Below are positions 9,158 through 18,885 of a DNA stretch of 64,000 nt, piece after piece. The translations under genes and the position numbers were made by a program. The notes below the pieces were generated by a model. It saw only the letters and a program-made list of their open reading frames with translations. It was not told the DNA's origin and made no database searches. The stretch is from Pseudolabrys taiwanensis (GTDB taxonomy: Bacteria; Pseudomonadota; Alphaproteobacteria; Rhizobiales; Xanthobacteraceae): contig NZ_CP031417.1 of NCBI RefSeq assembly GCF_003367395.1, forward strand, positions 992,001-1,056,000. Reading direction: 5' to 3'. Within the stretch, counting starts at the first letter, position 1. Every line of letters begins with the position of its first letter.

Positions 9158-9616
9158 ATGTGCGACTACAGTCTCCATGGTGTCGCCAGCCGCCCCGCAA
9201 GCGTTGGCGACAAGTTGGTTTCGACCGCCTTCACCGGCTCGTTCACGCGGGGCTTTACTGCCAAAGAAGAACCGCTCGTGGCGGTATGTCTGCGTCCTGG
9301 TACCGAGCTCGCCTTTGAAGATGACGTGCAGATCGAACACGTTTTCCGCAGGCTGCTGCCGCGGTTCGGTTTCGGCAATACGGGGCAACGCGTGGCACGC
9401 TTCCGTCAGGTGCAGATGGATCGGCCCGACACGCATCATGACGCGCTCGAATTTCCCAACGGTAAGGTAGTATTGGTGACACGCCTGTGCCTTGGGCAGC
9501 GCGCGACCGTGCTGCAGTTGCCGGCCGGTGCCCATGCCGAGCGCGAGGCGCATCCCGAGGTTACCCGGGAGAGGCCGGCCGCCGAACAGAAAGAGCAGTC
9601 GCAGCTCAGCGCCTGA
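9158..9616 (+). CDS. Conserved hypothetical protein (MCDYSL family)
   Basis: 152 residues, no signal peptide and no membrane segment. It starts [14 protein letters not shown], and a central block, [18 protein letters not shown], is also recognisable. I know this N-terminus from small uncharacterised proteins common in Rhizobiales, but no function is established to my knowledge. AGAGGAG lies about 9 bp before the ATG, which fixes the start. A 12-bp perfect palindrome, GCTGCATGCAGC (9130-9141), sits immediately upstream of the ribosome site. The C-terminal 25 residues are charged ([20 protein letters not shown]) and probably disordered. Confidence 0.75.
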   Translation: MCDYSLHGVASRPASVGDKLVSTAFTGSFTRGFTAKEEPLVAVCLRPGTELAFEDDVQIEHVFRRLLPRFGFGNTGQRVARFRQVQMDRPDTHHDALEFPNGKVVLVTRLCLGQRATVLQLPAGAHAEREAHPEVTRERPAAEQKEQSQLSA

Positions 9617-9882
9617 GCGCGGCGGCAGAGCGCGGTCAACGCGCGCGATCCGAATCGCGTCGCGCTGGCCTCGTGCGCGCCCACGCCATGCCCGGGGGCC
9701 TCCCGCTAAGCGCAAGGCGTGGACGTCACGCCTTGCCGGATGTCCGCCTGTCCGTCCGCGTGTGGCGGCGGCACGAATCTATCCGCGGGAGATCGCAAGC
9801 GCTTAATTTCCACGCCGCACGAGGCGAATTAACCAATCGCATACCACGACTGGCCCATTGCATAGCCCAGCAATTTAGGGTC
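9617..9882. other. Gene-free gap before the globin-coupled sensor
   Basis: 266 bp with no convincing gene. It holds a perfect hairpin at 9712-9736 (listed separately) and an A+T-richer part from about 9805 to 9880 that probably carries the promoter of the sensor gene. The reading frame of that gene is open across this gap, but its codon use and amino-acid content (Arg/Ala/Pro-rich) look like non-coding GC-rich sequence. Confidence 0.55.
9712..9736 (+). terminator. Perfect 10-bp stem hairpin, possible terminator
   Basis: GCAAGGCGTG, a 5-nt loop GACGT, then CACGCCTTGC. The arms are fully complementary. It lies about 95 bp after the MCDYSL-family gene and 147 bp before the globin-coupled sensor. 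No run of T follows, so it is not a classical intrinsic terminator; it could stabilise an mRNA end or bind a protein. Confidence 0.4.
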
Positions 9883-11085
9883 ATGGGACTTCGTGCAATG
9901 CGAGCCAAGGTCGATTCGATCAACGATCGCCTCAACTTTCTCAAACTCGATGAAGAAGCGCTCGCGGCGTTGCGCACGCTCAAGCCCTCGGTCGACAGGC
10001 ATCTGCCGCAGGCGCTCGATGCCTTCTATCAGCACATGGCGCGGTTTCCGGAGCTGAAGCGCTTCTTCGCCGATGCCGCGCAGATGGAGCGGGCCAAGCA
10101 GGCGCAGATCGCCCATTGGGGCAACATCAGCGGCGGCCGCCTCGGCGATGCCTATCTTCAGAGCGCGCAGCAGATCGGGCGAACCCATGCGCATCTCGGC
10201 ATCAAGCCAAGCTGGTACATCGGCGGTTACGGGTTGCTCGTCGAACATCTGATCAACGCGATTTGGGCCGATACCAGGCCGTCCGGATTCCTGGGTGGCC
10301 GGAAGAAGACGGAAAGCACCGCCGCGGCGGTCGGCGTCTTGATGAAGGCCGTGATGCTCGACATGGATCTGGCGATCTCGACCTATATCGAGAACCTCGA
10401 GGAGTTGCGCCGCGAGAGCGAGGCGCGCAGCGCCGCCGCCTTGCAGAACCACGCCGCGGAGGTCGATCGCCTGCTCGGCGAGATATCCGGCGCCGTCAAG
10501 GAAACGGCAGGCAACGCCCAGCAGGCGAATGAATTGGCACGCGGGACCCGCGAGGCGGCGGACCGCGGTGGCAAGGTCGTCGGCAAGGCGGTCGAGGCCA
10601 TGTCGTTGATCGAGGGGTCATCGCGGCAGATTTCCGATATTATCGGAGTCATCGACGAGATCGCCCGGCAGACCAATCTTCTGGCGCTCAACGCGGCCGT
10701 CGAGGCGGCGCGTGCGGGAGAGGCGGGGCAGGGCTTCGCCGTCGTGGCGTCGGAAGTGCGCAGTCTCGCGCAACGCTCTTCGGACGCGGCCAAGGACATC
10801 AAGGATCTGATCAGCAAGAGCAACAGCCAGGTGAAAGACGGCGTCACGCTCGTCAATGGCGCCGGCGCGGCGCTCAATGAGATTGTCGACTCCATCAAGG
10901 AAGTTGCTGCGGTCATCTCGGCGATTGCAACGGCGGGTACGCAGCAGGCGGAAGGCCTGCAGCAGGTGGCGTCGACCTTGTCCCGGATGGACGAGGTGTC
11001 GCATCAGCAGGACGAGCGCAAGTCCGTACGGCGGCGCGAGACCCGCACGGCACAGCGTCCAGTGCGCCGGATGGCCTGGGGCTAG
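9883..11085 (+). CDS. Soluble globin-coupled sensor with methyl-accepting signalling domain
   Basis: 400 residues from the ATG at 9883 (an ATG at 9898 is also possible). Residues 15-170 are a protoglobin/HemAT-type haem domain; H102 in [13 protein letters not shown] matches the proximal haem ligand pattern H-x-x-[IL]-G. Residues 190-380 are the chemoreceptor coiled coil with the conserved hairpin tip [24 protein letters not shown]. There are no membrane helices, so it is a cytosolic oxygen or redox-gas sensor for chemotaxis-like signalling. The usual end of the family after MDEVxxQN is replaced by an Arg-rich tail ([16 protein letters not shown]), suggesting a frameshift or divergence near 11010. 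No che genes are in view. Confidence 0.88.
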   Translation: MGLRAMRAKVDSINDRLNFLKLDEEALAALRTLKPSVDRHLPQALDAFYQHMARFPELKRFFADAAQMERAKQAQIAHWGNISGGRLGDAYLQSAQQIGRTHAHLGIKPSWYIGGYGLLVEHLINAIWADTRPSGFLGGRKKTESTAAAVGVLMKAVMLDMDLAISTYIENLEELRRESEARSAAALQNHAAEVDRLLGEISGAVKETAGNAQQANELARGTREAADRGGKVVGKAVEAMSLIEGSSRQISDIIGVIDEIARQTNLLALNAAVEAARAGEAGQGFAVVASEVRSLAQRSSDAAKDIKDLISKSNSQVKDGVTLVNGAGAALNEIVDSIKEVAAVISAIATAGTQQAEGLQQVASTLSRMDEVSHQQDERKSVRRRETRTAQRPVRRMAWG

Positions 11086-11096
11086 AGCCGCGCCTT

Positions 11097-11114
11097 CATT
11101 GACGTGCGTCAATG
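11097..11114. promoter_or_regulatory. FNR/FixK-type palindrome candidate
   Basis: CATTGACG-TG-CGTCAATG is a perfect inverted repeat containing TTGA-N6-TCAA, the pattern of Crp/Fnr-family (FNR, FixK, DNR) boxes. It is centred about 60 bp before the start of the 2OG-oxygenase gene and just after the globin-coupled sensor. If real, it would link expression of the oxygenase to oxygen or nitrosative signals. The match is to the general consensus only. Confidence 0.5.
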
Positions 11115-11165
11115 TTTCCGCCGGCACGCCTCCCCTAACTCCCGGGTGGAGTTGGAGGAGAAGCG

Positions 11166-11954
11166 ATGGCGGACCAGCGGCAGCTCGATCGCGTTACTGC
11201 GTTTGCGGTCGAGCGGGTGAATGAAGCACGGGCGGTCGATGACCCGTTCTTGCATTTAGAATTGGATCGCTTCTTTCCCGACGACATCTATCAGCAGATC
11301 GTCGCCAGCTTGCCGTCCTTGACCGAATATCGGCCGATGTCGGGGCGCAGCAAGGACAGCAACCGGGCGGACGGCAGCCCGACGCGGGTGAAGATCGATC
11401 TGTTTCCTGAATACACGCGGCTTCTGCCGCGCGAAGATCGTGCGCTATGGGATCTGGTCGGTCGGAGCCTATGCTCGAGCGCGTTGCAGGATGCCTTCAT
11501 GCGGCGCCTGGCGCCCGGCCTTGAAAGGCGCTTCGGCGAGGATTTCGCCGACGTCGGCATGTTTCCCGTGCCGGTGCTGACGCGCGACGTGTCGGGGTAT
11601 TCGATCCCGCCACATACGGATACCCATTGGAAGGGCATCACCGTTCTCATTTATCTGCCGCCGGACGACACGCTGCAGCACATCGGCACAGTGGTTCATG
11701 AGAAGATGGCGGATGGCAGTTTTCGTCGGGCCGGGCAGGGGCGCTTTGCGCCCAATAGCGGCATGGCTTTCGCCGTCGGCGACAACACGTGGCATTCGGT
11801 CGATCCGGTCGGGCCGGAGGTCGAAACGCGCGACCTGATCATCCTGCAATATTTCGTCGACAGCGGTCTGCTGCGCATGCTGCGCAATCGGGGCAAACGG
11901 CTCGGCAACATGCTGCGCAACGAGATGGGCCGCCTCGCCAGAGTGTCGAAGTAG
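11166..11954 (+). CDS. Putative 2OG-Fe(II) oxygenase-like protein
   Basis: 262 residues. The metal-binding frame is IPPHTDT (H150, D152), a distal NTWHSV (H210) and R222 in ETRDLIILQYF, all at the spacing of 2-oxoglutarate/iron oxygenases of the prolyl-hydroxylase-like type that modify sugars, lipids or proteins. A ribosome site, GGAGGAG, lies about 8 bp before the ATG. No signal peptide. The substrate is unknown. It converges with cinA, with only 12 bp between the stops, and is probably transcribed alone from a promoter near the FNR-type palindrome. Confidence 0.75.
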   Translation: MADQRQLDRVTAFAVERVNEARAVDDPFLHLELDRFFPDDIYQQIVASLPSLTEYRPMSGRSKDSNRADGSPTRVKIDLFPEYTRLLPREDRALWDLVGRSLCSSALQDAFMRRLAPGLERRFGEDFADVGMFPVPVLTRDVSGYSIPPHTDTHWKGITVLIYLPPDDTLQHIGTVVHEKMADGSFRRAGQGRFAPNSGMAFAVGDNTWHSVDPVGPEVETRDLIILQYFVDSGLLRMLRNRGKRLGNMLRNEMGRLARVSK

Positions 11955-11966
11955 CCGGGGCGGCAA

Positions 11967-12491
11967 TTAACTGGCGCCGGCCGGCGGTCGCGGCTCTTCC
12001 TTTTCTGCGAGCTCATGCAGCATTGCCAAGGCCTGCAGCACCGAAGCGTGGCGCACGTTGGAGCGGCCGATGTCGCCGAACTTGCGGTCATGGGCGATAA
12101 CGCGGCCGCTGCGAGAAGCCGCGCAGAAATAGACGAGGCCGATAGGCTTGCCCGGTGTCGCGCCGGTCGGACCGGCAATGCCGGTGATCGATACGGCAAG
12201 GTCGACCTGCGCATGTGCGAGCGCGCCGTTGGCCATCTCGGCGGCGCACTCGGTGCTTACGGCGCCGTAGACGTCAATCGTCGCGGGCGTGACACCGAGC
12301 ATCTGCTGCTTGGCTTCGTTCGAGTAGGTGACGAAGCCGCGGTCGAGGACAGCCGACGAGCCGGCGATCTCGCTGAGCGCGGCGGCGACAAGGCCGCCGG
12401 TGCAGGACTCCGCCGTGGCGACCGTCAGCTGCTTCTGCTTGCACAAGTCGAGCAGGGCGATCGCCGCTTGGCGCATCTCGTCGTCGATCAT
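11967..12491 (-). CDS. cinA: CinA C-terminal family nicotinamide-nucleotide amidase
   Basis: 174 residues, the stand-alone CinA C-terminal (PncC) domain without the N-terminal molybdopterin-like domain. Conserved blocks are TVATAESCTGGLVAAALSEIAGSS and the ITGIAGPTGATPGKPIGLVYF region. These enzymes deamidate nicotinamide mononucleotide to nicotinate mononucleotide in pyridine nucleotide salvage. The ATG follows the ispDF stop by 2 bp and is preceded by GGAG, so it is translationally coupled to ispDF, the usual arrangement in Rhizobiales. Confidence 0.9.
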   Translation of the reverse strand: MIDDEMRQAAIALLDLCKQKQLTVATAESCTGGLVAAALSEIAGSSAVLDRGFVTYSNEAKQQMLGVTPATIDVYGAVSTECAAEMANGALAHAQVDLAVSITGIAGPTGATPGKPIGLVYFCAASRSGRVIAHDRKFGDIGRSNVRHASVLQALAMLHELAEKEEPRPPAGAS

Positions 12492-12493
12492 CG

Positions 12494-13672
12494 TCAGCTC
12501 CAGGGCAGACGCACCGTCGCCGTCGCATAGGCGACGATACCTTCACGGCGGCCTGTAAAGCCGAGCGCTTCGCTGGTAGTCGCCTTCACCGCCACGCGGG
12601 ACAGGTCAATGCCGGCGAGGTTGGCGACAGTCGCACGGATGGCGTCGCGGTGCGGGCCGATCTTCGGCGCCTCGCAGACGATGGTGAGGTCGAGATGCGC
12701 GATCATGCCGCCGCGCGCCTTCACGCGGTCGACCGCGAAGGTGAAGAAGCGGTCGGAGGAAGCGCCCTTCCACTGCGGATCGCTGGGCGGAAAATGCGAG
12801 CCGATATCGCCGTCGGCGAGTGCGCCGAGAATGGCGTCGACCAGCGCATGCAGGCCGACGTCGGCATCGGAGTGGCCGGTGAGCGCTTGCGTATGGGCGA
12901 TCTTGACGCCGCCGATCATGACGTGATCGCCAGGGCCGAAGGCGTGCACGTCGACGCCGGTGCCGGTGCGCACGTCGCTGAGCTGGGCCGCTTGCATGGA
13001 CTCCGCGCGCATAAAATCCTCCGGATGCGTGATCTTGATGTTGCCGGCTTCGCCGTCGAAGACGACGACCTGCATGCCGACCCATTCGGCGAGGGCGGCA
13101 TCGTCGGTGAAGTCGTTGCGGCCCTCGCGGTGCGCGCGCCGATGTGCTTCGAGGAGCGGGGCGAAGGCGAAGGCCTGGGGCGTCTGGATGGCGCGCAAGG
13201 ACGAGCGGTCGAGCGTCTCGCCGACGAGGCTATGGGAGTCGACGCTCTTGATGGTGTCGGTGACGGCGAGGCCAGGAATGGCGGCGCCGGTCTTCTCCGC
13301 CGCGGCGATGGCGCGTTCGATGAGCGCGCGGCTTGCGAAGGGGCGGGCGGCGTCGTGGATCAGCACGACATCCGGCGCCTGTGACGCCAGCGCTTCGAGG
13401 CCGGCGCGGACGGACTCTTGGCGCGTGGCACCGCCGCCGACAGGGGCGTTGAATTTCGCGGGCGGCAACGCCTCGGTCGCCGCCTTAAAGAGGCTCGTGT
13501 CTTCAAGCCGGATCACAGGTTGGATGACGTCGATCGCCGCAACGTCGAGCAGGGCGGATAGCGTGCGCCGCAGCACGGTTTCGCCACCGATCGTTCGAAA
13601 CTGCTTGGGTTTGTCGCCGCCGGCCCGTATCCCGCTGCCGGCAGCCACCACCACAGCCGCTATTCGCGCCAT
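12494..13672 (-). CDS. ispDF: Bifunctional IspD/IspF enzyme of the MEP isoprenoid pathway
   Basis: 392 residues. Residues 1-225 are the IspD cytidylyltransferase ([19 protein letters not shown] nucleotide loop; HDAARPF). After a short linker, residues 234-392 are IspF, starting [21 protein letters not shown], whose DVH supplies zinc ligands, with [27 protein letters not shown]. It makes 4-diphosphocytidyl-methylerythritol and, after IspE, the cyclic diphosphate. The fusion is common in alphaproteobacteria. The frame is open further upstream, but [12 protein letters not shown] at 13672 is the natural start. It diverges from dusB across a 184-bp promoter gap. Confidence 0.96.
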   Translation of the reverse strand: MARIAAVVVAAGSGIRAGGDKPKQFRTIGGETVLRRTLSALLDVAAIDVIQPVIRLEDTSLFKAATEALPPAKFNAPVGGGATRQESVRAGLEALASQAPDVVLIHDAARPFASRALIERAIAAAEKTGAAIPGLAVTDTIKSVDSHSLVGETLDRSSLRAIQTPQAFAFAPLLEAHRRAHREGRNDFTDDAALAEWVGMQVVVFDGEAGNIKITHPEDFMRAESMQAAQLSDVRTGTGVDVHAFGPGDHVMIGGVKIAHTQALTGHSDADVGLHALVDAILGALADGDIGSHFPPSDPQWKGASSDRFFTFAVDRVKARGGMIAHLDLTIVCEAPKIGPHRDAIRATVANLAGIDLSRVAVKATTSEALGFTGRREGIVAYATATVRLPWS

Positions 13673-13856
13673 GCCGTACTCCTTTTCGGCCAAGGCTTTA
13701 CCCTGATCTTGTTCTGACGCAAACCGAATGCGTGACTGCTTGATTCTTAAGCATGAACATTTTTTCGCAGTGCAACACTTGCGCACCCCAGGAAAATGGC
13801 TAAACTCTGGGCATCGTAGCGCTTGCGCCTAAACTGTGTGCAAGTATGGGATTTGG
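13673..13856. promoter_or_regulatory. Divergent promoter gap between ispDF-cinA and dusB-ntrBC
   Basis: 184 bp with no gene, A+T-richer than its flanks, and so the likely site of two divergent promoters. I see an imperfect inverted repeat, CTTGCGC-N9-GTGCAAG (13822-13844), just before the dusB start and TGCTTGATTCTTAAGCA near 13736. Neither matches a regulator consensus I can name, and no clear -24/-12 sigma-54 element is visible. Confidence 0.45.
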
Positions 13857-14888
13857 ATGAAAACAACCTTGAATTGTGCGTCGCCGTTGCAAATCGGAAC
13901 TATTCCGGTGCCAAACCCGGTCGTTTTGGCGCCGATGTCCGGCATTACCGATGCTCCGTTCCGCCGCCTGGCCGAAGGGCTGGGGGCCGGATTGGTGGTA
14001 TCCGAAATGACCGCCTGCGGAGGTCTGGCCCGCGGCGAGCGTGAGGCGGCGGTCCGCAGCGAAGGGCGGGGCGTTGCCATCCACGTCGTCCAGCTTGCCG
14101 GCTGCGAGGCGCACTGGATGGCCGAAGGCGCCCGCATCGCCGAAGCGCAGGGCGCGCACATCATAGATATCAACATGGGCTGTCCGTCGAAGCAGGTCAC
14201 CAACGGTGCCTCCGGCTCGGCGCTCATGCGCGATCTCGACCATGCCCTGACGCTGATCGAGGCGACTGTCGGCGCGGTCAAAGTCCCGGTGACGCTGAAG
14301 ATGCGGCTCGGCTGGGACGCCTCCTCGCTCAACGCGCCGGACCTGGCGCGCCGTGCGGAAGCCGCCGGCGTGCAGATGATCACCGTGCATGGCCGCACCC
14401 GTTGCCAGTTCTATACCGGCAGCGCCGACTGGTCCGCCGTGCGCGCGGTCAAGGAAGCCGTCGGCGTGCCGGTCGTGGTCAATGGCGACATCCGTTCGTT
14501 CGACGATGCAGTCGCGGCCCTGGAGTCATCCGGCGCCGATGCCGTGATGATCGGCCGGGCGGCGCAGGGCCGGCCCTGGGTTCCGGGGCAGGTCGCGCGC
14601 TTTCTCGCCACCGGCGAACGCGGCGACGACCCGTCGCTGTCCGAGCAACTCAACCTGATCCAGACGCTGTACGACGAAATGATCACGCATCACGGCGTGC
14701 GCATCGGCCGCCGTCATGCGCGCAAGCATCTGGGGTGGGCGCTTGACTGTGCCGCCGCCAGCGCCGGCGCCGCCGCCGACGTTCTCAAGCATCATCGATC
14801 CCGCGTGCTTACCGCCGAGGAACCGGCACAGGCACGCGGGCTCCTCGCCGAAGCCTATGACGACTTTTCCTGGAGGGCCGCCGCATGA
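13857..14888 (+). CDS. dusB: tRNA-dihydrouridine synthase B
   Basis: 343 residues, historically nifR3. It reduces specific uridines in tRNA to dihydrouridine with FMN and NADPH. The FMN-binding start ([18 protein letters not shown]), the catalytic Cys in [11 protein letters not shown] (C109) and the phosphate-binding [16 protein letters not shown] are visible. An in-frame GTG seven codons upstream is possible; the ATG at 13857 is more typical. The stop overlaps the ntrB start (ATGA), so dusB, ntrB and ntrC form one operon, as known in rhizobia and Rhodobacter. Confidence 0.95.
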   Translation: MKTTLNCASPLQIGTIPVPNPVVLAPMSGITDAPFRRLAEGLGAGLVVSEMTACGGLARGEREAAVRSEGRGVAIHVVQLAGCEAHWMAEGARIAEAQGAHIIDINMGCPSKQVTNGASGSALMRDLDHALTLIEATVGAVKVPVTLKMRLGWDASSLNAPDLARRAEAAGVQMITVHGRTRCQFYTGSADWSAVRAVKEAVGVPVVVNGDIRSFDDAVAALESSGADAVMIGRAAQGRPWVPGQVARFLATGERGDDPSLSEQLNLIQTLYDEMITHHGVRIGRRHARKHLGWALDCAAASAGAAADVLKHHRSRVLTAEEPAQARGLLAEAYDDFSWRAAA

Positions 14889-16036
14889 GCCGCGCCCATG
14901 CCTTGTCTCCCGCCGTCGGCTCCCCGGCCGACGCCATGCTCAACGCGCTGCCGCATCCGGTGATCACCGTCGCGCCCGACGGCAAGATCGCCGACGCCAA
15001 TGTCGCCGCCGAGCAGTTTTTCGACAGCTCGGTCGCGGTGCTGCGGCGCCATCTGCTGCGCGACCTGGTGCCGTTCGGCTCGCCGCTGCTCACCTTGGTC
15101 GAGCAGGTGCGCCAACGCGGCGCCGCCGTGAACGAATACAAGGTCGATCTCGCCACACCGCGTAATCCCGGCGAGCGTCTGGTCGACCTGCATGTCGCGC
15201 CGCTGCCGGAATATGTCGACCACGTCGTGGTGATGCTGCAGGAGCGCACCATCGCCGACAAAATGGACCGGCAGCTCACCCATCGCGGCGCCGCGCGTTC
15301 GGTGATCGCGCTCGCCGCCATGCTGGCGCACGAGATCAAGAATCCGCTGTCCGGCATCCGCGGCGCGGCGCAACTGCTCGAACAGTCGGCGGCCGACGAC
15401 GATCGTTCGCTCACCAAGCTGATCTGCGACGAGACCGATCGCATCGTGAAGCTGGTCGACCGCATGGAAGTGTTCGCCGACGAGCGGCCGGTCGAGCGCG
15501 AGCCGGTCAACATCCACGTCGTGCTCGATCACGTGAAGCGGCTGGCGCAGACGGGCTTTGCCCGCCACATCAAATTCGTCGAGGAATACGACCCGTCGCT
15601 GCCGCCGGTGCTCGCCAACCGCGATCAACTGGTGCAGGTCTTCCTCAATCTCGTAAAGAATGCCGCCGAGGCGATCGGCGAGACCGCGACCGACGGCGAG
15701 ATCCAACTCACCACCGCGTTCCGGCCGGGCGTGCGCCTGTCGGTGCCGGGCAGCCGTGCCCGCGTGTCGTTGCCGCTCGAGTTCTGCGTCAAGGACAACG
15801 GCCCCGGCGTGCCCGACGATCTCATGCCGCATCTGTTCGATCCGTTCGTGACCACCAAGCGCACCGGCAGCGGGCTGGGCCTCGCCTTGGTCGCCAAGAT
15901 CGTGAACGACCATGGCGGCATCATCGAATGTGAATCGCAGCCGCGCCGCACCGTCTTCCGCGTTTTGATGCCCATTTACACCGGGGAGGGCGGCGCATCC
16001 GACGACGTTCCGGCCGGTTCAGAGCCCGTGAGGTAA
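14885..16036 (+). CDS. ntrB: Nitrogen regulation histidine kinase NtrB
   Basis: 383 residues, cytosolic, no membrane helix. A PAS domain (about 15-125) is followed by the dimerisation/phosphotransfer helix with H149 in [21 protein letters not shown] and the ATPase domain ([10 protein letters not shown]-box; [18 protein letters not shown]-box). Together with PII it senses nitrogen status and phosphorylates or dephosphorylates NtrC. It is coupled to dusB by a 4-bp overlap and sits 7 bp before ntrC. Confidence 0.96.
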   Translation: MSRAHALSPAVGSPADAMLNALPHPVITVAPDGKIADANVAAEQFFDSSVAVLRRHLLRDLVPFGSPLLTLVEQVRQRGAAVNEYKVDLATPRNPGERLVDLHVAPLPEYVDHVVVMLQERTIADKMDRQLTHRGAARSVIALAAMLAHEIKNPLSGIRGAAQLLEQSAADDDRSLTKLICDETDRIVKLVDRMEVFADERPVEREPVNIHVVLDHVKRLAQTGFARHIKFVEEYDPSLPPVLANRDQLVQVFLNLVKNAAEAIGETATDGEIQLTTAFRPGVRLSVPGSRARVSLPLEFCVKDNGPGVPDDLMPHLFDPFVTTKRTGSGLGLALVAKIVNDHGGIIECESQPRRTVFRVLMPIYTGEGGASDDVPAGSEPVR

Positions 16037-16043
16037 CACGACC

Positions 16044-17486
16044 ATGCCGACGGGAAGCATTCTCGTTGCCGATGACGATGCCGCGATCCGCACCGTCCTC
16101 AATCAAGCCTTGTCGCGCGCCGGTTATGAAGTGCGCTCGACCGGTAACGCCGCCACCTTGTGGCGCTGGGTGACGCAAGGCGATGGCGATCTCGTCATCA
16201 CCGACGTGGTGATGCCGGACGAGAATGCCTTCGACCTGATCCCGCGCATCCGCAAGGCGCGACCCGATCTGCCGATCATCGTCATGAGCGCGCAGAACAC
16301 CTTCATGACGGCTATTCGCGCGTCCGAGCGCGGCGCCTATGAGTATCTGCCGAAGCCCTTCGATCTGAAGGAGTTGATCGGCATCGTCGGCCGCGCGCTT
16401 TCGGAGCCGAAGGACAAACGGGCGCCGGCACCCAAGAGCGAGGATTTCGATTCCATTCCGTTGGTCGGCCGCTCGCCGGCGATGCAGGAAATCTACCGCG
16501 TGCTGGCGCGGCTGATGCAGACCGATCTGACGGTGATGATCTCCGGCGAGTCCGGCACCGGTAAGGAACTAGTGGCGCGCGCGCTGCACGATTACGGCAA
16601 GCGCCGCGCCGGCACCTTCGTCGCCATCAACATGGCGGCGATCCCACGCGATCTCATCGAGTCCGAACTATTCGGTCACGAGAAGGGGGCTTTCACCGGC
16701 GCCAACACGCGCAGCGCCGGCCGCTTCGAGCAGGCCGAAGGCGGCACGTTGTTCCTCGACGAAATCGGCGACATGCCGATGGAGGCGCAGACGCGCCTTC
16801 TGCGCGTCTTGCAGCAGGGCGAGTACACGACCGTCGGCGGCCGCACGCCGATCAAGAGCGATGTGCGCATCGTCGCCGCGACGAACAAAGACCTGCGCCA
16901 GCTCATCCAGCAGGGGTTGTTCCGCGAAGACCTGTTCTTCCGCCTCAACGTCGTGCCGCTGCGGCTGCCGCCTCTGCGCGAGCGCACGGAGGACGTTCCG
17001 GATCTCATTCGCCACTTCTTCGCCCAGGCCGAACGCGAGGGGCTGCCGCCCAAGCAGATCGACCAGGCCGCGCTCGACCGGCTTAAGCGTCACCGCTGGC
17101 CGGGCAATGTGCGCGAACTGGAGAACCTCGCCCGCCGTCTGGCGGCGCTCTATCCGCAGGAGACGATCACGGCTGCGGTGATCGACTCCGAGCTGGCCCA
17201 GCCGGTGCTGCCGGTGGGCAGCGACGAGCCGCGGCCGGACGAGAGCTTGGGCGCCGCGGTCGAGCGGCATCTGTCGACCTACTTCTCCGGCTTCGAGGAC
17301 GGCTTGCCGCCGGCGGGTCTCTATCATCGCGTGTTGCGCGAGATCGAATATCCGTTGTTGACGGCGGCTTTGGCCGCGACGCGCGGCAATCAGATCCGCG
17401 CGGCGGACCTGCTCGGGGTCAACCGCAACACGCTGCGCAAGAAAATCCGCGATCTCGACATTCAAGTGTATCGCGGCGGAACCTGA
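16044..17486 (+). CDS. ntrC: Nitrogen regulation response regulator NtrC
   Basis: 480 residues. The receiver domain has the phosphate acceptor D54 in [11 protein letters not shown]. The AAA+ domain has GESGTGKE (Walker A), the sigma-54 contact loop GAFTGA and a Walker B region TLFLDEIGD. The C-terminal Fis-type helix-turn-helix ends [23 protein letters not shown]. It activates sigma-54 promoters of nitrogen assimilation genes when phosphorylated by NtrB. It is the last gene of the dusB-ntrBC operon; a palindromic repeat follows within 40 bp. Confidence 0.97.
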   Translation: MPTGSILVADDDAAIRTVLNQALSRAGYEVRSTGNAATLWRWVTQGDGDLVITDVVMPDENAFDLIPRIRKARPDLPIIVMSAQNTFMTAIRASERGAYEYLPKPFDLKELIGIVGRALSEPKDKRAPAPKSEDFDSIPLVGRSPAMQEIYRVLARLMQTDLTVMISGESGTGKELVARALHDYGKRRAGTFVAINMAAIPRDLIESELFGHEKGAFTGANTRSAGRFEQAEGGTLFLDEIGDMPMEAQTRLLRVLQQGEYTTVGGRTPIKSDVRIVAATNKDLRQLIQQGLFREDLFFRLNVVPLRLPPLRERTEDVPDLIRHFFAQAEREGLPPKQIDQAALDRLKRHRWPGNVRELENLARRLAALYPQETITAAVIDSELAQPVLPVGSDEPRPDESLGAAVERHLSTYFSGFEDGLPPAGLYHRVLREIEYPLLTAALAATRGNQIRAADLLGVNRNTLRKKIRDLDIQVYRGGT

Positions 17487-17524
17487 TCTATCATCGCGGC
17501 GCCATCCTTGGTCTATTTCTCGTC

Positions 17525-17637
17525 ATGCCCGGCCTTGTGCCGGGCATCCACGTCTTTGATACAAGGAAGGCGTAGATGCCCGGGACATAAGGGCGTGCAT
17601 GCCCGTCTTTGACGGGCTATGCCCGGCCGTGACGCCG
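17525..17637. repeat. Palindromic intergenic repeat, family A, copy 1
   Basis: Two perfect stems lie in the gap after ntrC: ATGCCCGG-N7-CCGGGCAT (17525-17547) and GCCCGTC-TTT-GACGGGC (17601-17617), closed by TGCCCGGCCGTGACG. The motif TCATGCCCGGxxTxGxxCCGGGCATCCA is shared with the copy at 25441. It looks like a REP/BIME-type element and may act as a transcript end for the ntrBC operon. Confidence 0.75.
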
Positions 17638-17679
17638 TGGGCGCGTCGAATGCGGCCCACGCAGGCAGGATGAACGCCT

Positions 17680-18711
17680 ATGACGACACCGATCGAACTC
17701 GGCCTCGATACTTTCGGCGATATCACCGACGGTCCTGACGGCAAGCCGCTTTCCGCCGCGCAGGTGATCCGCAATCTGGTCGACGAGGCCGTGCTCGCCG
17801 ACGAGGTGGGCGTCGATTTCATCGGCGTCGGTGAGCATCATCGCGGTGACTTCGCCGTATCATCACCCGAGATGGTGCTTGCCGCGATTGCGAGCCGCAC
17901 CAAGCGCATCCGGCTCGGTTCGGCAGTGACGGTGCTGTCGTCGGACGATCCGATCCGGGTCTTTCAGCGCTTTTCCACGCTCGACGCCCTGTCGAATGGG
18001 CGTGCGGAGGTCATCCTCGGCCGCGGCTCCTTCATCGAGTCCTTTCCGTTGTTCGGCTTCGACCTCGATGATTACGAGGCGCTGTTCAACGAGAAGCTCG
18101 ATCTGTACGCCGCTGTCCTCACCGAGAAGCCGGTCACGTGGCAGGGCAAGCTGCGCGCGCCGCTCGCGAACCAGAGCGTCTTTCCCAAGACCGAGTCCGG
18201 CCATTTGACCACCTGGATCGGTGTGGGCGGCACGCCGGAATCCGTGATGCGCGCGGCCCACTACGGCATGCCGATGATGCTGGCCATCATCGGCGGCGAC
18301 CCCAAGCGCTTCGTGCCTTATGCCGACCTCTTTCGCCGCGCGCTCAAGGAGACGGGCAAGCCGGACTTGGCCGTCGGCGTGCACTCGCATGGCTTCGTCG
18401 GCGAGACCGATGCTGAGGCGAAGGATGCGCTCTTCCCCTTCTACAAGCGCATGCGCGACAAGATCGGCGCCGAACGCGGCTGGCCGCCGATGGGCCGGCC
18501 CGAGTTCGAGCGGGAGATCGAGCACGGCTCGCTGTACGTCGGATCGCCGGAGACCGTGGCCCGCAAGATCGCCGCGACGGCAAAGGCGCTCGGTGCCGCC
18601 CGTTTCGACATGAAATACAGCGCCGGGCCGCTGTCCCATGAGAAAATGATGCGATCCATCGAGCTTTACGGCCGCAAAGTCATCCCGCTGGTGCGGGACA
18701 TGCTCGGGTAG
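17680..18711 (+). CDS. Luciferase-like (LLM class) flavin-dependent oxidoreductase
   Basis: 343 residues with the bacterial-luciferase TIM barrel: LGLDTFGDI start, ADEVGVDFIGVGEHHRGDF, RIRLGSAVTVLSSDDPIRVFQRFSTLDALSNGRAEVILGRGSF. It resembles the group often called atypical LLM oxidoreductases. It may use FMN or F420; the sequence does not decide. It is inserted between ntrBC and ntrYX, which usually adjoin in Rhizobiales, and is flanked by a palindromic repeat and a hairpin, so it looks like a separately acquired transcription unit. No flavin reductase is adjacent. Confidence 0.85.
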   Translation: MTTPIELGLDTFGDITDGPDGKPLSAAQVIRNLVDEAVLADEVGVDFIGVGEHHRGDFAVSSPEMVLAAIASRTKRIRLGSAVTVLSSDDPIRVFQRFSTLDALSNGRAEVILGRGSFIESFPLFGFDLDDYEALFNEKLDLYAAVLTEKPVTWQGKLRAPLANQSVFPKTESGHLTTWIGVGGTPESVMRAAHYGMPMMLAIIGGDPKRFVPYADLFRRALKETGKPDLAVGVHSHGFVGETDAEAKDALFPFYKRMRDKIGAERGWPPMGRPEFEREIEHGSLYVGSPETVARKIAATAKALGAARFDMKYSAGPLSHEKMMRSIELYGRKVIPLVRDMLG

Positions 18712-18728
18712 TTCTTTTCACGAACTAC
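18708..18728 (+). terminator. Hairpin at the end of the luciferase-like gene
   Basis: GTAGTTC, seven spacer bases TTTTCAC, then GAACTAC: a perfect 7-bp stem overlapping the TAG stop codon at 18709-18711. There is no following T-tract, so termination strength is uncertain. It separates this gene from ntrY. Confidence 0.35.
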
Positions 18729-18885
18729 TGCCGTGGGTTGGTTGTTGTGGGGCGCCGCGGAATCGTCTCAATTCGGCAACATTGTTGTATAAATGCCTCA
18801 GTGTCGGCGGGGCCGGGAATCCCCGACGGCGCGATCCCTTTGGGCCGTGGGCCCGTCATTTCCGCCGGGTGTCCAAAGGCTGTCC

